Positions 17,174 through 25,867 of a stretch of 64,000 nucleotides of DNA are shown one piece after another. The first letter of the stretch is position 1; each line of letters starts with the position of its first letter. Location of the stretch: assembly GCA_902616145.1 (NCBI GenBank), contig CACMRM010000005.1, positions 1 to 64,000 of the forward strand, given 5' to 3'. The stretch comes from an uncultured Pelagibacteraceae bacterium. Lineage in GTDB: Bacteria > Pseudomonadota > Alphaproteobacteria > Pelagibacterales > Pelagibacteraceae. The notes beneath the pieces were generated by a model, which worked only from the letters and a program-made list of their open reading frames with translations, was not told the origin of the DNA and ran no database searches. The position numbers and the translations under genes were made by a program.

Positions 17174-17821
17174 ATGAAAAAACTAGCAACTATAGTTTTA
17201 TCTTTATTTTTGTTTGGCGCCGCTAAGGCTGAAATTGGTATTGGTATTACCGGAGGTTATCACATGTTAGATACATCGGGTACTGAAACTACAAGGTCAA
17301 GTGGTGAGAAAAACACTGGAAGTCATTCTGAAGACGTTTTAGTTCCTGAAGTATTTTTTGAGGCGACGGCCGATAATGGAGTAACAGTAGGTGTAGCTTA
17401 CATCCCAACTAGAGAGATGGGAAGTAAATCTAGATCTGACACAAATTCCGATGGAGATACTGGAACATATAAAGCGGAAGCAGAATTAGACAACGTAGTT
17501 CAAATTTATACTGATATTCCACTAACATCAGCTTTTGGATACGATCTGTATGCAAAGCTAGGAATTCAGCACGCAACTATTTCAACTCTAGAGTCATTAA
17601 ATTCTGGATCAAGTTATCCTAACAAAGATGTGTTAGGTTATACACTTGGATTAGGAACGAAAGGTGACTTACCTTACGGTAATAATCTTTATTATAAATT
17701 TGATGTTACTTACACTGACTTTGAAGATTATGCAGCAGACTCAGACTCGAGTCCTGCGAACAAAGTTGAAGCTGAGTTAGAAGATATCGCAGCTAAATTG
17801 TCAGTGGGATACAAATTTTAA
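17174..17821 (+). CDS. Small outer-membrane beta-barrel protein
   Basis: 215-residue precursor with a signal peptide ending near AAKAE (residue 19). The mature chain alternates hydrophobic and polar residues in about eight strands separated by acidic, Ser/Thr/Asp-rich loops, and ends in SVGYKF with the terminal Phe that barrel proteins use for assembly. Length fits an eight-stranded OmpA/OmpW-like barrel. Partner and cargo are unknown. It has its own leader palindrome and a strong terminator, so it is likely monocistronic and abundant. Confidence 0.75.
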   Translation: MKKLATIVLSLFLFGAAKAEIGIGITGGYHMLDTSGTETTRSSGEKNTGSHSEDVLVPEVFFEATADNGVTVGVAYIPTREMGSKSRSDTNSDGDTGTYKAEAELDNVVQIYTDIPLTSAFGYDLYAKLGIQHATISTLESLNSGSSYPNKDVLGYTLGLGTKGDLPYGNNLYYKFDVTYTDFEDYAADSDSSPANKVEAELEDIAAKLSVGYKF

Positions 17822-17842
17822 GTAAAGTTAATCTAATGAATT

Positions 17843-17878
17843 AAAAAACCTGTGAGTGAAAACTCACAGGTTTTTTTT
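17843..17878. terminator. Strong bidirectional terminator between OMP gene and doxX-like gene
   Basis: A 15-base stem (17843-17857 with 17862-17876) closes on a GAAA tetraloop. The A-run on the left and T-run on the right allow termination on both strands, which fits the convergent genes either side; its right end overlaps the last two bases of the doxX-like gene. Confidence 0.92.
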
Positions 17879-18263
17879 ATAGTCGAACGTATTTCTTTTC
17901 TTTATCTACCGCCCAATCCTTCGTTCCATTTGTTACAATAAATAAAAAACCACCTGCCAAACCAATATTTTTAAGAAATGAAATTAATTGTGTTTGACTT
18001 GAAAAATCTAAATGAAAAAGAAAGGCAGTCGTTAAACAGAAAATCGCAAGAATACCTGCAGCTACACGTGCTTGGAAGCCCACAATTACAAGTACTGGTA
18101 AAATTATTTCAATTGCTATTGCAGGAAAAATTAAAAAGCCTGTAACTCCGAAACCTTCCATCCAGCTCATAGAGTCTTCTAAATTAAAAATTTTATTGAT
18201 AGCTGAGATTAAAAACAAAGCCGAAATAAGAATTCTTCCAATTAAATCTAATACATTTATCAT
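17877..18263 (-). CDS. DoxX-family membrane protein
   Basis: 128 residues with four membrane segments and the DoxX pattern: GRILISALFLISAINKI at the N-terminus, an acidic and aromatic loop (DSMSWMEGFG), then PAIAIEIILPVLVIVGFQ and a C-terminal hydrophobic pair. DoxX proteins are linked to quinone/redox-associated membrane functions, but the biochemical role of this short type is unsettled. It ends within the terminator shared with the OMP gene. Confidence 0.85.
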   Translation of the reverse strand: MINVLDLIGRILISALFLISAINKIFNLEDSMSWMEGFGVTGFLIFPAIAIEIILPVLVIVGFQARVAAGILAIFCLTTAFLFHLDFSSQTQLISFLKNIGLAGGFLFIVTNGTKDWAVDKEKKYVRL

Positions 18264-18314
18264 GATAAAAAACTAGATTGAAAAATGATTAATGTCAAAA
18301 AAAGATTGTTTAAT

Positions 18315-19388
18315 TCAGGTTTTTTTCAAAAACCTTAATATTATAGGTACAATAAATAATATCATTAATAAGCGAATTATATGATGGAAGGACACAAACT
18401 CTGGATCTAGATTAAAAAAAATAGCTATAACTGCTACTTCGTAAATTCCGCCAGGACAGTATGATAGAAGTAAAGTAAAAAAATTTTTATCAATTATAAG
18501 ACTTGCTACCAGTGCTGCAATCACACCTAAGAAAACTAGTAAGAAGGTAGCCACAAAACTATGAAAAGCGTTTTTAGCTACTTCATTGAAAGTTTTATCT
18601 GCAAACCTACAACCAACTGACGCACCCAATATTAAAAGACAGTAATCTACAATTTTAGGAGATATCTGATAAGAAGCAATTTCTGTAATTTGGAGAAAAC
18701 CACTAGCCACTAAAGTTCCTGATAATAAAGCAGCTGGTAATTTAAATTTGTCAAATATTATAATTAAAACTATTGAAAAAATAATTAAAATTAAAAGTTG
18801 GGATATATTTTGATCTTTTAAAGTTTCTTGCACAAAATCACCTAGGTCAGCTTCATAATAGCTATTAACAAAAAAAGGAAAGACAGTTACAATTATTATT
18901 AGTCGAATTAAATGTGAGGTTGCTACATGGCTCAGGTCAGTTTTTTGGCCTTCAGCTAAAATCATTAGAGGGCCTAAAGCGCCTGGCGCGGCCGAAAAAA
19001 TAGAAGTTTTTTTTTCGTATTTAGAAAATTTTTGTAAATAAACTGAAACTAAAAAAATACTTAAAATGATGTAAGCAAACATAATTAATGAAGTAAAGAT
19101 CCATTCATGGATTTGAGAAAAAAGATCTTTATCGATATAGTTTCCAATATAAAGTCCTAACAAAATTAATATTGAGGATAAAACAATTCTAGGAATTATG
19201 ATTTTTAAACCTAGCAAAGCTCCAATAGATGCAGCTACCATTGGGCCTAAAAACCAAGCAAGTGGCAAACTGAAATAATCAGCTACGATAGCACTTGGAA
19301 CTGAAATAGTTACTACCAAAAGAAATTTCACCGAAAAGATTTGCTTAAAATTTTCTTTATTAAATGGGATAGCTTGGTTATTCTGCAT
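18315..19388 (-). CDS. AbrB/AbgT-like duplicated membrane protein (Gneg_AbrB_dup family)
   Basis: 357 residues, about ten membrane segments in two homologous halves. The half repeats show as FSLPLAWFLGPMVAASIGALLG early and FKLPAALLSGTLVASGFLQI late, and the block APGALGPLMILAEG matches the family often misnamed AbrB regulator or ammonia monooxygenase. It is a predicted transporter and not a DNA-binding protein. It diverges from the ProC-like gene with only 5 bases between start codons, so the two promoters must lie inside the opposite genes or be shared. Confidence 0.83.
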   Translation of the reverse strand: MQNNQAIPFNKENFKQIFSVKFLLVVTISVPSAIVADYFSLPLAWFLGPMVAASIGALLGLKIIIPRIVLSSILILLGLYIGNYIDKDLFSQIHEWIFTSLIMFAYIILSIFLVSVYLQKFSKYEKKTSIFSAAPGALGPLMILAEGQKTDLSHVATSHLIRLIIIVTVFPFFVNSYYEADLGDFVQETLKDQNISQLLILIIFSIVLIIIFDKFKLPAALLSGTLVASGFLQITEIASYQISPKIVDYCLLILGASVGCRFADKTFNEVAKNAFHSFVATFLLVFLGVIAALVASLIIDKNFFTLLLSYCPGGIYEVAVIAIFFNLDPEFVSFHHIIRLLMILFIVPIILRFLKKT

Positions 19389-19393
19389 AATCT

Positions 19394-20158
19394 ATGATTT
19401 TAGGATTCATTGGAACTGGAAAAATTTCTTCATCTATAATTTATGGTATTTATAAATCTAAATTAAAAGTTAAAAAGATTTATATATCTTCAAGAAATAC
19501 AAATATAGCTAAAAAACTAGCTAAAAAATTTAGATCAATTAGAGTTTTGAAAGACAATCAAGAGATTGTCGACAAATCCTCAATAATATTTTTAGGAATC
19601 ACTCCTAATATAGGAAACAAAATTCTTCCTAAATTGAAGTTCTCAAAAAAAAAAAAAGTAATAAGTTTAATTTCCACTATAAATTTAAAGAAGTTAAAAA
19701 AGTTTACAAAAGTTAAAGATTTGGTAAGAGCAACTCCTTTACCTCCTATTGAAATTAAGAGAGGTCCAATAATTATTTGTCCTCCTAGCAAGTTTGCAAA
19801 AAATATATTCAAACATTTAGGCAAAGTTTTAGAAATAAGAAATGAAAAACTTAGCTACAAATTTTGGTCTACAGCATCTTTAATGGCTGCGTATTATGAA
19901 ATTCTTAATACGAGTTCCAAGTGGCTTATAAAAAAAGGAATTAACAAAAAGTTTGCAGATATTTATATTGCTGAACTATTCTTAGCGTTGAGCCAAGACG
20001 CTTTAAATAAATCTTCTCAAGGTTATAAAAAGCTTGTAGCAGACTCTCAGACACCAAAAGGCCTTAATATGCAGGTTCTTAATGAATTGAAAAAAGGAAA
20101 ATTCTTTACTAAATTCACCAAAGCTCTTGAAAATGTAAATAAGAGAGTAAGCAAGTAA
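19394..20158 (+). CDS. Divergent pyrroline-5-carboxylate reductase family protein
   Basis: 254 residues with an N-terminal NAD(P)-binding fold (GFIGTGKISSSIIYGI, then ISSRN after the second strand, which favours NADP). A C-terminal helical dimerisation domain ends with SQTPKGLNMQVLNEL, where true ProC enzymes read SPGGTT. RATPLPPIEIKRGP replaces the usual RxMPNTP block. It is therefore ProC-like, but the substrate may differ. It lies 3 bases ahead of livH of system 2 and is probably the first gene of that operon, hinting at metabolism of an imported compound. Very Lys-rich. Confidence 0.65.
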   Translation: MILGFIGTGKISSSIIYGIYKSKLKVKKIYISSRNTNIAKKLAKKFRSIRVLKDNQEIVDKSSIIFLGITPNIGNKILPKLKFSKKKKVISLISTINLKKLKKFTKVKDLVRATPLPPIEIKRGPIIICPPSKFAKNIFKHLGKVLEIRNEKLSYKFWSTASLMAAYYEILNTSSKWLIKKGINKKFADIYIAELFLALSQDALNKSSQGYKKLVADSQTPKGLNMQVLNELKKGKFFTKFTKALENVNKRVSK

Positions 20159-20161
20159 TAA

Positions 20162-21073
20162 ATGGAATATTTTATACAACAACTGGTTAACGGTATTACT
20201 TTAGGTTCAATATACGGGCTTATCGCTATCGGTTATACCATGGTTTATGGAATTATTGGAATGATAAACTTTGCACACGGTGATATTTTTATGATCGGGG
20301 CTTTTGTTGCACTAATTTCGTTTATTATCTTTGGCTTAACTGGGGTAGCGTTGCCAATAATTTTATTACTAGTTTTATTAATAGCGATGCTTTTTACTGC
20401 TTGCTATGGATGGACAGTTGAAAAACTTGCTTATAAGCCTTTGAGAGGGTCTTTCAGATTAGCACCTCTAATTTCAGCTTTAGGAATGTCAATTGTTTTA
20501 CAAAACTATGTACAAGTTGCACAAGGAGCAAGAGTAAAACCTATGCAACCACTATTTTCTGGAGGACTTGAATTTTTTAAAAACTCAGAATTTATTGTTA
20601 CAGTCAGTTTTCTTCAAATTTTTATAGTTGTTTTAACAATTATTTTAATGGGAATTTTTACTTATTTAATTACAAAAACTGACTTAGGAAGAGCCCAGAG
20701 AGCATGTGAGCAAGATAGAACAATGACAGCTTTACTAGGTATTAATGTCGATAGAACTATTTCAATTACTTTTATAATTGGATCTTCATTGGCATCAGTA
20801 GCAGGAATGATGTTTGTACTTTACTATGGTGTTATTGATTTTTACATTGGATTTTTAGCTGGAATTAAAGCTTTCACTGCAGCAGTCTTAGGAGGAATTG
20901 GATCTTTACCAGGAGCCATGTTGGGTGGATTACTGATTGGACTAATTGAGACTATGTGGTCTGGATATGTTTCTATTGAGTATAAAGATGTTGCGGCATT
21001 CAGCGTCTTAATTGTCGTTTTGATATTTTTTCCTACAGGTTTTCTTGGAAAGCCAGATATCGAGAAAGTTTAA
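20162..21073 (+). CDS. livH: LivH-type ABC transporter permease (system 2)
   Basis: Inner-membrane permease of the second branched-chain-amino-acid-type importer, 303 residues. The classical start GITLGSIYGLIAIGYTMVYGI leads into GMINFAHGDIFMIGAF, closer to textbook LivH than the system 1 copy. The coupling loop is GRAQRACEQDRTMTALLG. It overlaps livM by one base. No terminator separates it from the ProC-like gene. Confidence 0.93.
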   Translation: MEYFIQQLVNGITLGSIYGLIAIGYTMVYGIIGMINFAHGDIFMIGAFVALISFIIFGLTGVALPIILLLVLLIAMLFTACYGWTVEKLAYKPLRGSFRLAPLISALGMSIVLQNYVQVAQGARVKPMQPLFSGGLEFFKNSEFIVTVSFLQIFIVVLTIILMGIFTYLITKTDLGRAQRACEQDRTMTALLGINVDRTISITFIIGSSLASVAGMMFVLYYGVIDFYIGFLAGIKAFTAAVLGGIGSLPGAMLGGLLIGLIETMWSGYVSIEYKDVAAFSVLIVVLIFFPTGFLGKPDIEKV

Positions 21074-22341
21074 TGGAAAAACAGGATATAATTAAATCTT
21101 TTAAAGATAGTTTATTTACTGGTTTGATAGCTTTAGCTTTATTTGGTCCTATAGTTGGGCTTCGTACTGCTTCAAAAGGGGAAGGGCTTTTCATAACTCC
21201 ACAATGGGGAGTAGTTTTTTTACTTGTTGGATTGTGTATTGTAGGAAGATTTTTAATCAATATAAATTCTGCAAGAAGAACAGAATTTAAAATTTTTTCA
21301 ACACTGACATCAAAGTTTTCAAGTATTACCAAGGATAAAGCTAAACATTTTGCAATTACAGGAATTTTGTTTGCAGTAGTATTTCCATTTCTACCGTTTA
21401 CTGACAGGTACTTTATGGATGTAGCAATAATGATTTTGACTTACATTATGTTAGGATGGGGTTTAAATATTGTAGTTGGTTTAGCAGGTCTTCTTGATTT
21501 AGGTTATGTAGCCTTTTATGCTGTTGGAGCTTATTCTTATGCACTTATCGCAACGACTTTTGGTTGGTCGTTTTGGATATGTTTACCATTAGCAGGCTTG
21601 TTCGCTGCTTTCTTTGGGATTTTGTTAGGATTTCCAGTTTTAAGATTAAGAGGAGATTATCTTGCAATTGTTACATTAGGATTTGGCGAAATAATTAGAA
21701 TTATTTTAATAAATTGGTATGAAGTAACAAATGGCCCAGATGGAATTACAGGTATTCCAAGGCCATCATTTTTTGGATTGCCATTTAAAAGATCACCAGA
21801 TGAGGGCGAGATGAGCTTTCATACTTTTTTCGGATTAGAGTATTCTACAATGCATAGAATAATCTTTTTATATTATTTAATTTTAGTATTAGCTCTAATC
21901 ACTAATTACTTTACATTGAAGATCAGAAAGTTACCTGTTGGAAGGGCTTGGGAGGCTCTACGAGAAGACGAAATTGCATGTAAGTCTTTGGGAGTTAATC
22001 CTACAAATACTAAACTTACAGCTTTTGCTATTGGCGCTATGTTCGGTGGATTTGCTGGATCTTTTTTTGCTACAAGGCAAGCTTTTATAAGTCCAGAAAG
22101 TTTTACTTTTATCGAGTCAGCGATCATAGTTGCAATTGTTGTCCTTGGAGGGATGGGCTCACAAACTGGTGTAGTGCTCGCTTCAATTTTTTTAATTGGT
22201 ATAACAGAAATTTTTAGAGATCTAGAACAATATCGAATGATCGCATTTGGAGGAGCCATGGTGCTTATCATGGTCTTCAAACCTAAAGGAATATTAGCTA
22301 ATAGAAAACCAACTATTCTAATGCATGGAGACAAAAAGTGA
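21073..22341 (+). CDS. livM: LivM-type ABC transporter permease (system 2)
   Basis: 422-residue permease, longer than system 1 because of an N-terminal extension of about 100 residues with two extra hydrophobic segments, as in E. coli LivM. Core blocks: GLNIVVGLAGLLDLGYVAFYA, RLRGDYLAIVTLGFGEI and the coupling loop GRAWEALREDEIACKSLG. It overlaps livG by 4 bases. Confidence 0.93.
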   Translation: MEKQDIIKSFKDSLFTGLIALALFGPIVGLRTASKGEGLFITPQWGVVFLLVGLCIVGRFLININSARRTEFKIFSTLTSKFSSITKDKAKHFAITGILFAVVFPFLPFTDRYFMDVAIMILTYIMLGWGLNIVVGLAGLLDLGYVAFYAVGAYSYALIATTFGWSFWICLPLAGLFAAFFGILLGFPVLRLRGDYLAIVTLGFGEIIRIILINWYEVTNGPDGITGIPRPSFFGLPFKRSPDEGEMSFHTFFGLEYSTMHRIIFLYYLILVLALITNYFTLKIRKLPVGRAWEALREDEIACKSLGVNPTNTKLTAFAIGAMFGGFAGSFFATRQAFISPESFTFIESAIIVAIVVLGGMGSQTGVVLASIFLIGITEIFRDLEQYRMIAFGGAMVLIMVFKPKGILANRKPTILMHGDKK

Positions 22342-23129
22342 GTAATTTATTATCAGTTGAAAAATTGACAATGAAATTTGGCGGTCTAGTAGCAATAGAC
22401 GATTTAAGTTTTGATGCAAAAAACAATCAAATCACTTCTATTATTGGTCCAAATGGAGCTGGAAAAACTACAGTCTTTAATTGTTTAACAGGTTTTTATA
22501 AACCAACAACTGGCCAGATGTATTTACATCAGGCTGACAATAAAGTGTCTTTAAGAAAGTACACTGATTTTAAAATTGCTCACGTTGCAAAGGTGGCTAG
22601 AACTTTTCAAAATATAAGATTGTTTCCAGCAATGTCCGTATTAGAAAATCTATTAGTTGCTCAACATAATGAGTTGATGATTGCTTCAGGATACTCACTT
22701 TATGGCTTACTTAATTTAAAATCTTATAGAGATAAAGAACAACTAGCAGTGAACAAAGCAAAGTATTGGTTAGATATTATAGGATTGACGCATAGAGCAG
22801 ATGATAATGCGGGAGATCTACCATATGGGGATCAACGTAAACTGGAAATAGTTAGAGCAATGTGTATTGAACCTAAACTATTATGTTTAGATGAACCAGC
22901 AGCTGGACTAAATCCAAAAGAATCCGCAGAGTTAAATAAACTTTTGAAGTTTATTAAAACTGAAAAAAAAACAGGAATTTTATTAATTGAACATGACATG
23001 AGCGTTGTGATGGGTATTTCCGATCACGTTGTAGTATTGAATTATGGAAAAAAAATATTTGAAGGAACTGCTGAACAAACAAAAAAAAGTAAAGAAGTAA
23101 TTGAGGCTTACCTAGGAGTAGATGAATAA
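22338..23129 (+). CDS. livG: LivG-type ABC transporter ATPase (system 2)
   Basis: 263-residue ATPase. Walker A GPNGAGKTT, the RTFQNIRLFP block typical of LivG, signature LPYGDQ, Walker B LCLDEPAAGLNP and switch His in IEHDM. The loop after the Q-loop carries the LivG-specific insertion (NELMIASGYSLYGLLNLKS) that contacts LivM. Overlaps its neighbours by 4 and 1 bases. Confidence 0.93.
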   Translation: MSNLLSVEKLTMKFGGLVAIDDLSFDAKNNQITSIIGPNGAGKTTVFNCLTGFYKPTTGQMYLHQADNKVSLRKYTDFKIAHVAKVARTFQNIRLFPAMSVLENLLVAQHNELMIASGYSLYGLLNLKSYRDKEQLAVNKAKYWLDIIGLTHRADDNAGDLPYGDQRKLEIVRAMCIEPKLLCLDEPAAGLNPKESAELNKLLKFIKTEKKTGILLIEHDMSVVMGISDHVVVLNYGKKIFEGTAEQTKKSKEVIEAYLGVDE

Positions 23130-23848
23130 TGCTTAAAATTTCAAATGTCGAAACATTCTATGGAAAAATACAAGCACTGAGAGGAGTTGATATAGACGTA
23201 AACGATGGGGAAATAGTTTCTTTAATAGGTTCAAACGGCGCCGGCAAGTCAACTTTATTAATGACTATAAGTGGGGTTAATAAAGCTAGAAATGGTAATA
23301 TAACTTTTAATGGTGAAAGAATTGAGAATAAAGAACCACATAAAATAGTTGATCTGGGAATATGCCAAGTCCCTGAGGGAAGAAGAATATTTTCTAGATT
23401 AACTGTTGAAGAAAATTTGAGACTGGGTGCATACACAAATGAACAAGGAAAGCATTTTGAGACGGATATAAGAGAAGTGTATGACTTATTTCCAGTTTTA
23501 AGCGATAGAAAAACACAAAGAGGGGGAACATTGTCTGGAGGAGAACAACAAATGCTGGCAATAGGTAGAGCACTTATGAGCAAACCAAAAGTTTTACTTT
23601 TGGATGAGCCCTCTTTAGGGATAGCTCCAAAGTTAGTAAATCAAATATTTGCCTCTATAAAAAATATTAATAAAGAAAAAAATGTTACTATTTTTCTTGT
23701 AGAACAAAATGCAAAGAAGGCGCTAGAGTTAGCAGATCGTGCCTACGTTTTAGTTAATGGTAAAGTTACCATTATGGGTTCTGGTCAAGACCTACTCAAA
23801 AATAAAGATATTCAAGCAGCTTACCTCGAGGGTGGAACAAAAAATTAA
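23129..23848 (+). CDS. livF: LivF-type ABC transporter ATPase (system 2)
   Basis: 239-residue ATPase, the standard LivF length. Walker A GSNGAGKST, CQVPEGRRIFSRLTVEENLRLG (Q-loop region), signature LSGGEQQ, Walker B LLLDEPSLGIAP, and VEQNAKKALE in place of the switch His. It ends the permease/ATPase block; the receptor gene follows after 78 bases with its own leader. Confidence 0.93.
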   Translation: MLKISNVETFYGKIQALRGVDIDVNDGEIVSLIGSNGAGKSTLLMTISGVNKARNGNITFNGERIENKEPHKIVDLGICQVPEGRRIFSRLTVEENLRLGAYTNEQGKHFETDIREVYDLFPVLSDRKTQRGGTLSGGEQQMLAIGRALMSKPKVLLLDEPSLGIAPKLVNQIFASIKNINKEKNVTIFLVEQNAKKALELADRAYVLVNGKVTIMGSGQDLLKNKDIQAAYLEGGTKN

Positions 23849-23896
23849 GTTTTTTTCGTATTTACAAGATCTAGTTAAAGGTGTTCAATAACAATA

Positions 23897-23924
23897 ATTA
23901 ATTAATTAATAACAAAGGGAAATA
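23897..23924 (+). promoter_or_regulatory. AT palindrome and strong RBS of the second livK-like gene
   Basis: ATTAATTAATTAAT (23897-23910) is a perfect palindrome; it is followed by AACAAAGGGAAATAAT and the ATG at 23927. The AACAA(G/A)...GGGAAATA segment is shared with the leader at 5499-5514 and partly with 14037-14048, supporting a conserved initiation element on binding-protein mRNAs. Confidence 0.5.
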
Positions 23925-23926
23925 AT

Positions 23927-25030
23927 ATGTTTAGAATGTTTAATAAACTTCTTTCATTAATTGCCGGAACATTAATGCTTGCAACTGCTTCAGTAAAAGC
24001 TGATGTTGTTGTTGCTTCTGCCGGACCTATGTCTGGTCAGTACGCTTCATTTGGTTCTCAGCTAAAAGCTGGTGCTGAAATGTGGTTAAAGCACGTTAAT
24101 AAAAAAGGCGGAATTAATGGTGAGAAAGTTAAATTAGAAATCGGAGATGATGCTTGCGATCCTAAACAAGCTGTAGCTGTAGCCAACAAATTTGCTGGTC
24201 AAGGTGTAGCTTATGTTGCAGGTCACTTCTGCTCTGGTTCTTCAATTCCAGCTTCTGCGGTTTACAACGAGGAAGGAATTATTCAAGTTTCACCAGCTTC
24301 AACAAATCCAGCATTAACGGATAAAGGTGGTAAATATACTTTTAGAGTTTGTGGTCGAGATGATCAGCAAGGTGAAGTAGCTGGTAAATTCTTAGCTGAT
24401 AACTATAAAGGTAAAAAAGTAGCTATCCTTCATGACAAAACTGCTTACGGAAAAGGTTTAGCAGATGCGACTAGAAAAAATATGAAGAAAGCTGGCCTTA
24501 AAGAAGCTATGTACGAAGCTTATACAGCAGGTGAAAAAGACTACTCTGCTTTAGTTTCAAAACTAAAATCAAATAACATTGATGCAGTATATCTTGGTGG
24601 TTACCACACAGAAGGTGGTTTGATCGTAAGACAAATGAGAGACCAAGGTATGAAAACTAAATTAATCAGTGGTGACGCTTTAGTTACAGCTGAATATTGG
24701 GATATTACAGGTGATGCAGGTGAAGGTACGTTAATGACTTTCTCTCCAGATCCAAGAAATAATCCTGCGGCTGCAGATGTTGTAAAAGAATTTAAAGCTG
24801 CTGGTATTGAGCCAGAAGGTTATGTTCTTTATTCATACGCTGCGTTACAAGTATTTGAACAAGCTGCTAACCAAGCTGGATCAAACGACCCTGCTAAGGT
24901 TCTTAAGGTAATGAGAAAAGGCAAGTTTGATACTGTAATTGGTTCACTAAGCTTTGATAAAAAAGGTGACGTGAGCTTACCAGGTTACGTATTTTATGAG
25001 TGGAGCAAAGGTAATTACAAAGAACTGTAA
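23927..25030 (+). CDS. livK: LivJ/LivK-type branched-chain amino-acid binding protein (system 2)
   Basis: Periplasmic receptor, 367-residue precursor with signal peptide (cleavage likely after A25, VKA). The mature sequence VVVASAGPMSGQYASFGSQ, the cysteine pair around GDDACDPKQ and AGHFCSGSS (the conserved disulfide), SPASTNPALTD and RVCGRDDQQG are all classical LivJ/K blocks, so leucine, isoleucine, valine or related amino acids are the likely ligands. The start at 23927 is set by the AAAGGGA 7 bases upstream rather than the internal Met at codon 4. It is bounded by its own leader and terminator. Confidence 0.92.
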   Translation: MFRMFNKLLSLIAGTLMLATASVKADVVVASAGPMSGQYASFGSQLKAGAEMWLKHVNKKGGINGEKVKLEIGDDACDPKQAVAVANKFAGQGVAYVAGHFCSGSSIPASAVYNEEGIIQVSPASTNPALTDKGGKYTFRVCGRDDQQGEVAGKFLADNYKGKKVAILHDKTAYGKGLADATRKNMKKAGLKEAMYEAYTAGEKDYSALVSKLKSNNIDAVYLGGYHTEGGLIVRQMRDQGMKTKLISGDALVTAEYWDITGDAGEGTLMTFSPDPRNNPAAADVVKEFKAAGIEPEGYVLYSYAALQVFEQAANQAGSNDPAKVLKVMRKGKFDTVIGSLSFDKKGDVSLPGYVFYEWSKGNYKEL

Positions 25031-25050
25031 TTCAATTACTTAACTAATTT

Positions 25051-25077
25051 AAAAGGGGGCTTAGGCCCCCTTTTTTA
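25051..25077 (+). terminator. Rho-independent terminator after livK
   Basis: Stem AAAAGGGGGC (25051-25060) with GCCCCCTTTT (25065-25074), TTAG loop, then further T. Very stable for this genome and the clear end of liv system 2. Confidence 0.93.
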
Positions 25078-25094
25078 TTTATAGAAAGGAATTT

Positions 25095-25430
25095 ATGGAA
25101 ATAACTTATGATGATTTTAAGAAAGTGAGGATTAAAGTCGGCACTGTTTTAGAAGTAAAAGTAAATGAGAAGGCGAGAAAACCTTCATTAGTAGTTAAGG
25201 TAGATTTTGGAAAAGAGATAGGCATTAAACAATCTTCAGCGCAAATTACTCACTATTACACTCCTGAAAATTTAGTAGGTAAACAAGTTATTGGGGTTTG
25301 TAATTTTCCGACAAAAAATATAGCTGGTGTTGTGTCAGAAGTTTTAGTACTTGGAGCTATTGAAAAAGACGGAAAAGTTGTCCTAGTGCACCCATCTCAG
25401 AAAACTGATAATGGTTTAGATATTGCATAA
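25095..25430 (+). CDS. csaA: CsaA-like tRNA-binding-domain protein
   Basis: 111 residues forming a single OB-fold tRNA-binding domain as in CsaA, a homodimeric chaperone-like protein, and the C-terminal domain of MetRS. Characteristic blocks: DFKKVRIKVGTVLEV near the N-terminus, SSAQITHYYTPENLVGKQV in the middle, and VLVLGA with HPS near the end. Its cellular role is poorly settled. The stop overlaps the next gene by 1 base. Confidence 0.9.
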   Translation: MEITYDDFKKVRIKVGTVLEVKVNEKARKPSLVVKVDFGKEIGIKQSSAQITHYYTPENLVGKQVIGVCNFPTKNIAGVVSEVLVLGAIEKDGKVVLVHPSQKTDNGLDIA

Positions 25431-25867
25431 TGAGTTCTGAAACATTCAATTGGAGTTGTAAACACACTTGGTCTAGAAGTGCAAAAAATACATTTTGGTG
25501 TTTATTAGGTTGTTCAATAGGTGATTTTGGAACAATTTTATTTTTTCAATTAACAAAAATTCCTTTTCCTGTTCTAGCTATTATGACTTTAGCAATTATA
25601 AACGGGATAATTACAAGTATAATTTTAGAAACTATTATCTTATTAAGACAAAATTTTTCTTTTAAGTTAGCTTTTAAAACAGCGGTTGGAATGAGTTTAA
25701 TCTCAATGGTAAGTATGGAAATTGCTATGAATGCTACTGATTATTTTCTTACAGGAGGAGCTATTTTAACTTGGTGGGTAGTGCCGATAATGTTAGCTGT
25801 CGGTTTTGTTACGCCTTGGCCATATAATTATTGGAGACTAAAAAAATTCAACGAAGCTTGCCACTAA
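25430..25867 (+). CDS. DUF4396 membrane protein
   Basis: 145 residues, about four membrane segments, with the conserved GCSIGDFGTI block after a Trp/His/Cys-rich N-terminus (WSCKHTW), and TPWPYNYWRLKKF at the end. This is the DUF4396 pattern; the conserved His, Cys and Asp suggest metal or copper handling, as does the nearby DUF411 and cytochrome genes, but that is inference. It overlaps the convergent cytochrome b561 gene by 4 bases. Confidence 0.78.
   Translation: MSSETFNWSCKHTWSRSAKNTFWCLLGCSIGDFGTILFFQLTKIPFPVLAIMTLAIINGIITSIILETIILLRQNFSFKLAFKTAVGMSLISMVSMEIAMNATDYFLTGGAILTWWVVPIMLAVGFVTPWPYNYWRLKKFNEACH

Noticed and set aside
18315-19388. AbrB-type DNA-binding regulator
   Set aside because: Despite the family nickname, the protein is a ten-helix membrane protein with no DNA-binding domain.
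21906-22334. 142-residue minus-strand frame inside livM (system 2)
   Set aside because: It lies wholly within a clearly coding LivM sequence, has no RBS or family pattern, and is Pro/Ile-rich as expected of an antisense shadow.
23158-23583. 141-residue minus-strand frame inside livF
   Set aside because: Antisense to Walker A and neighbouring ATPase sequence; no independent support.
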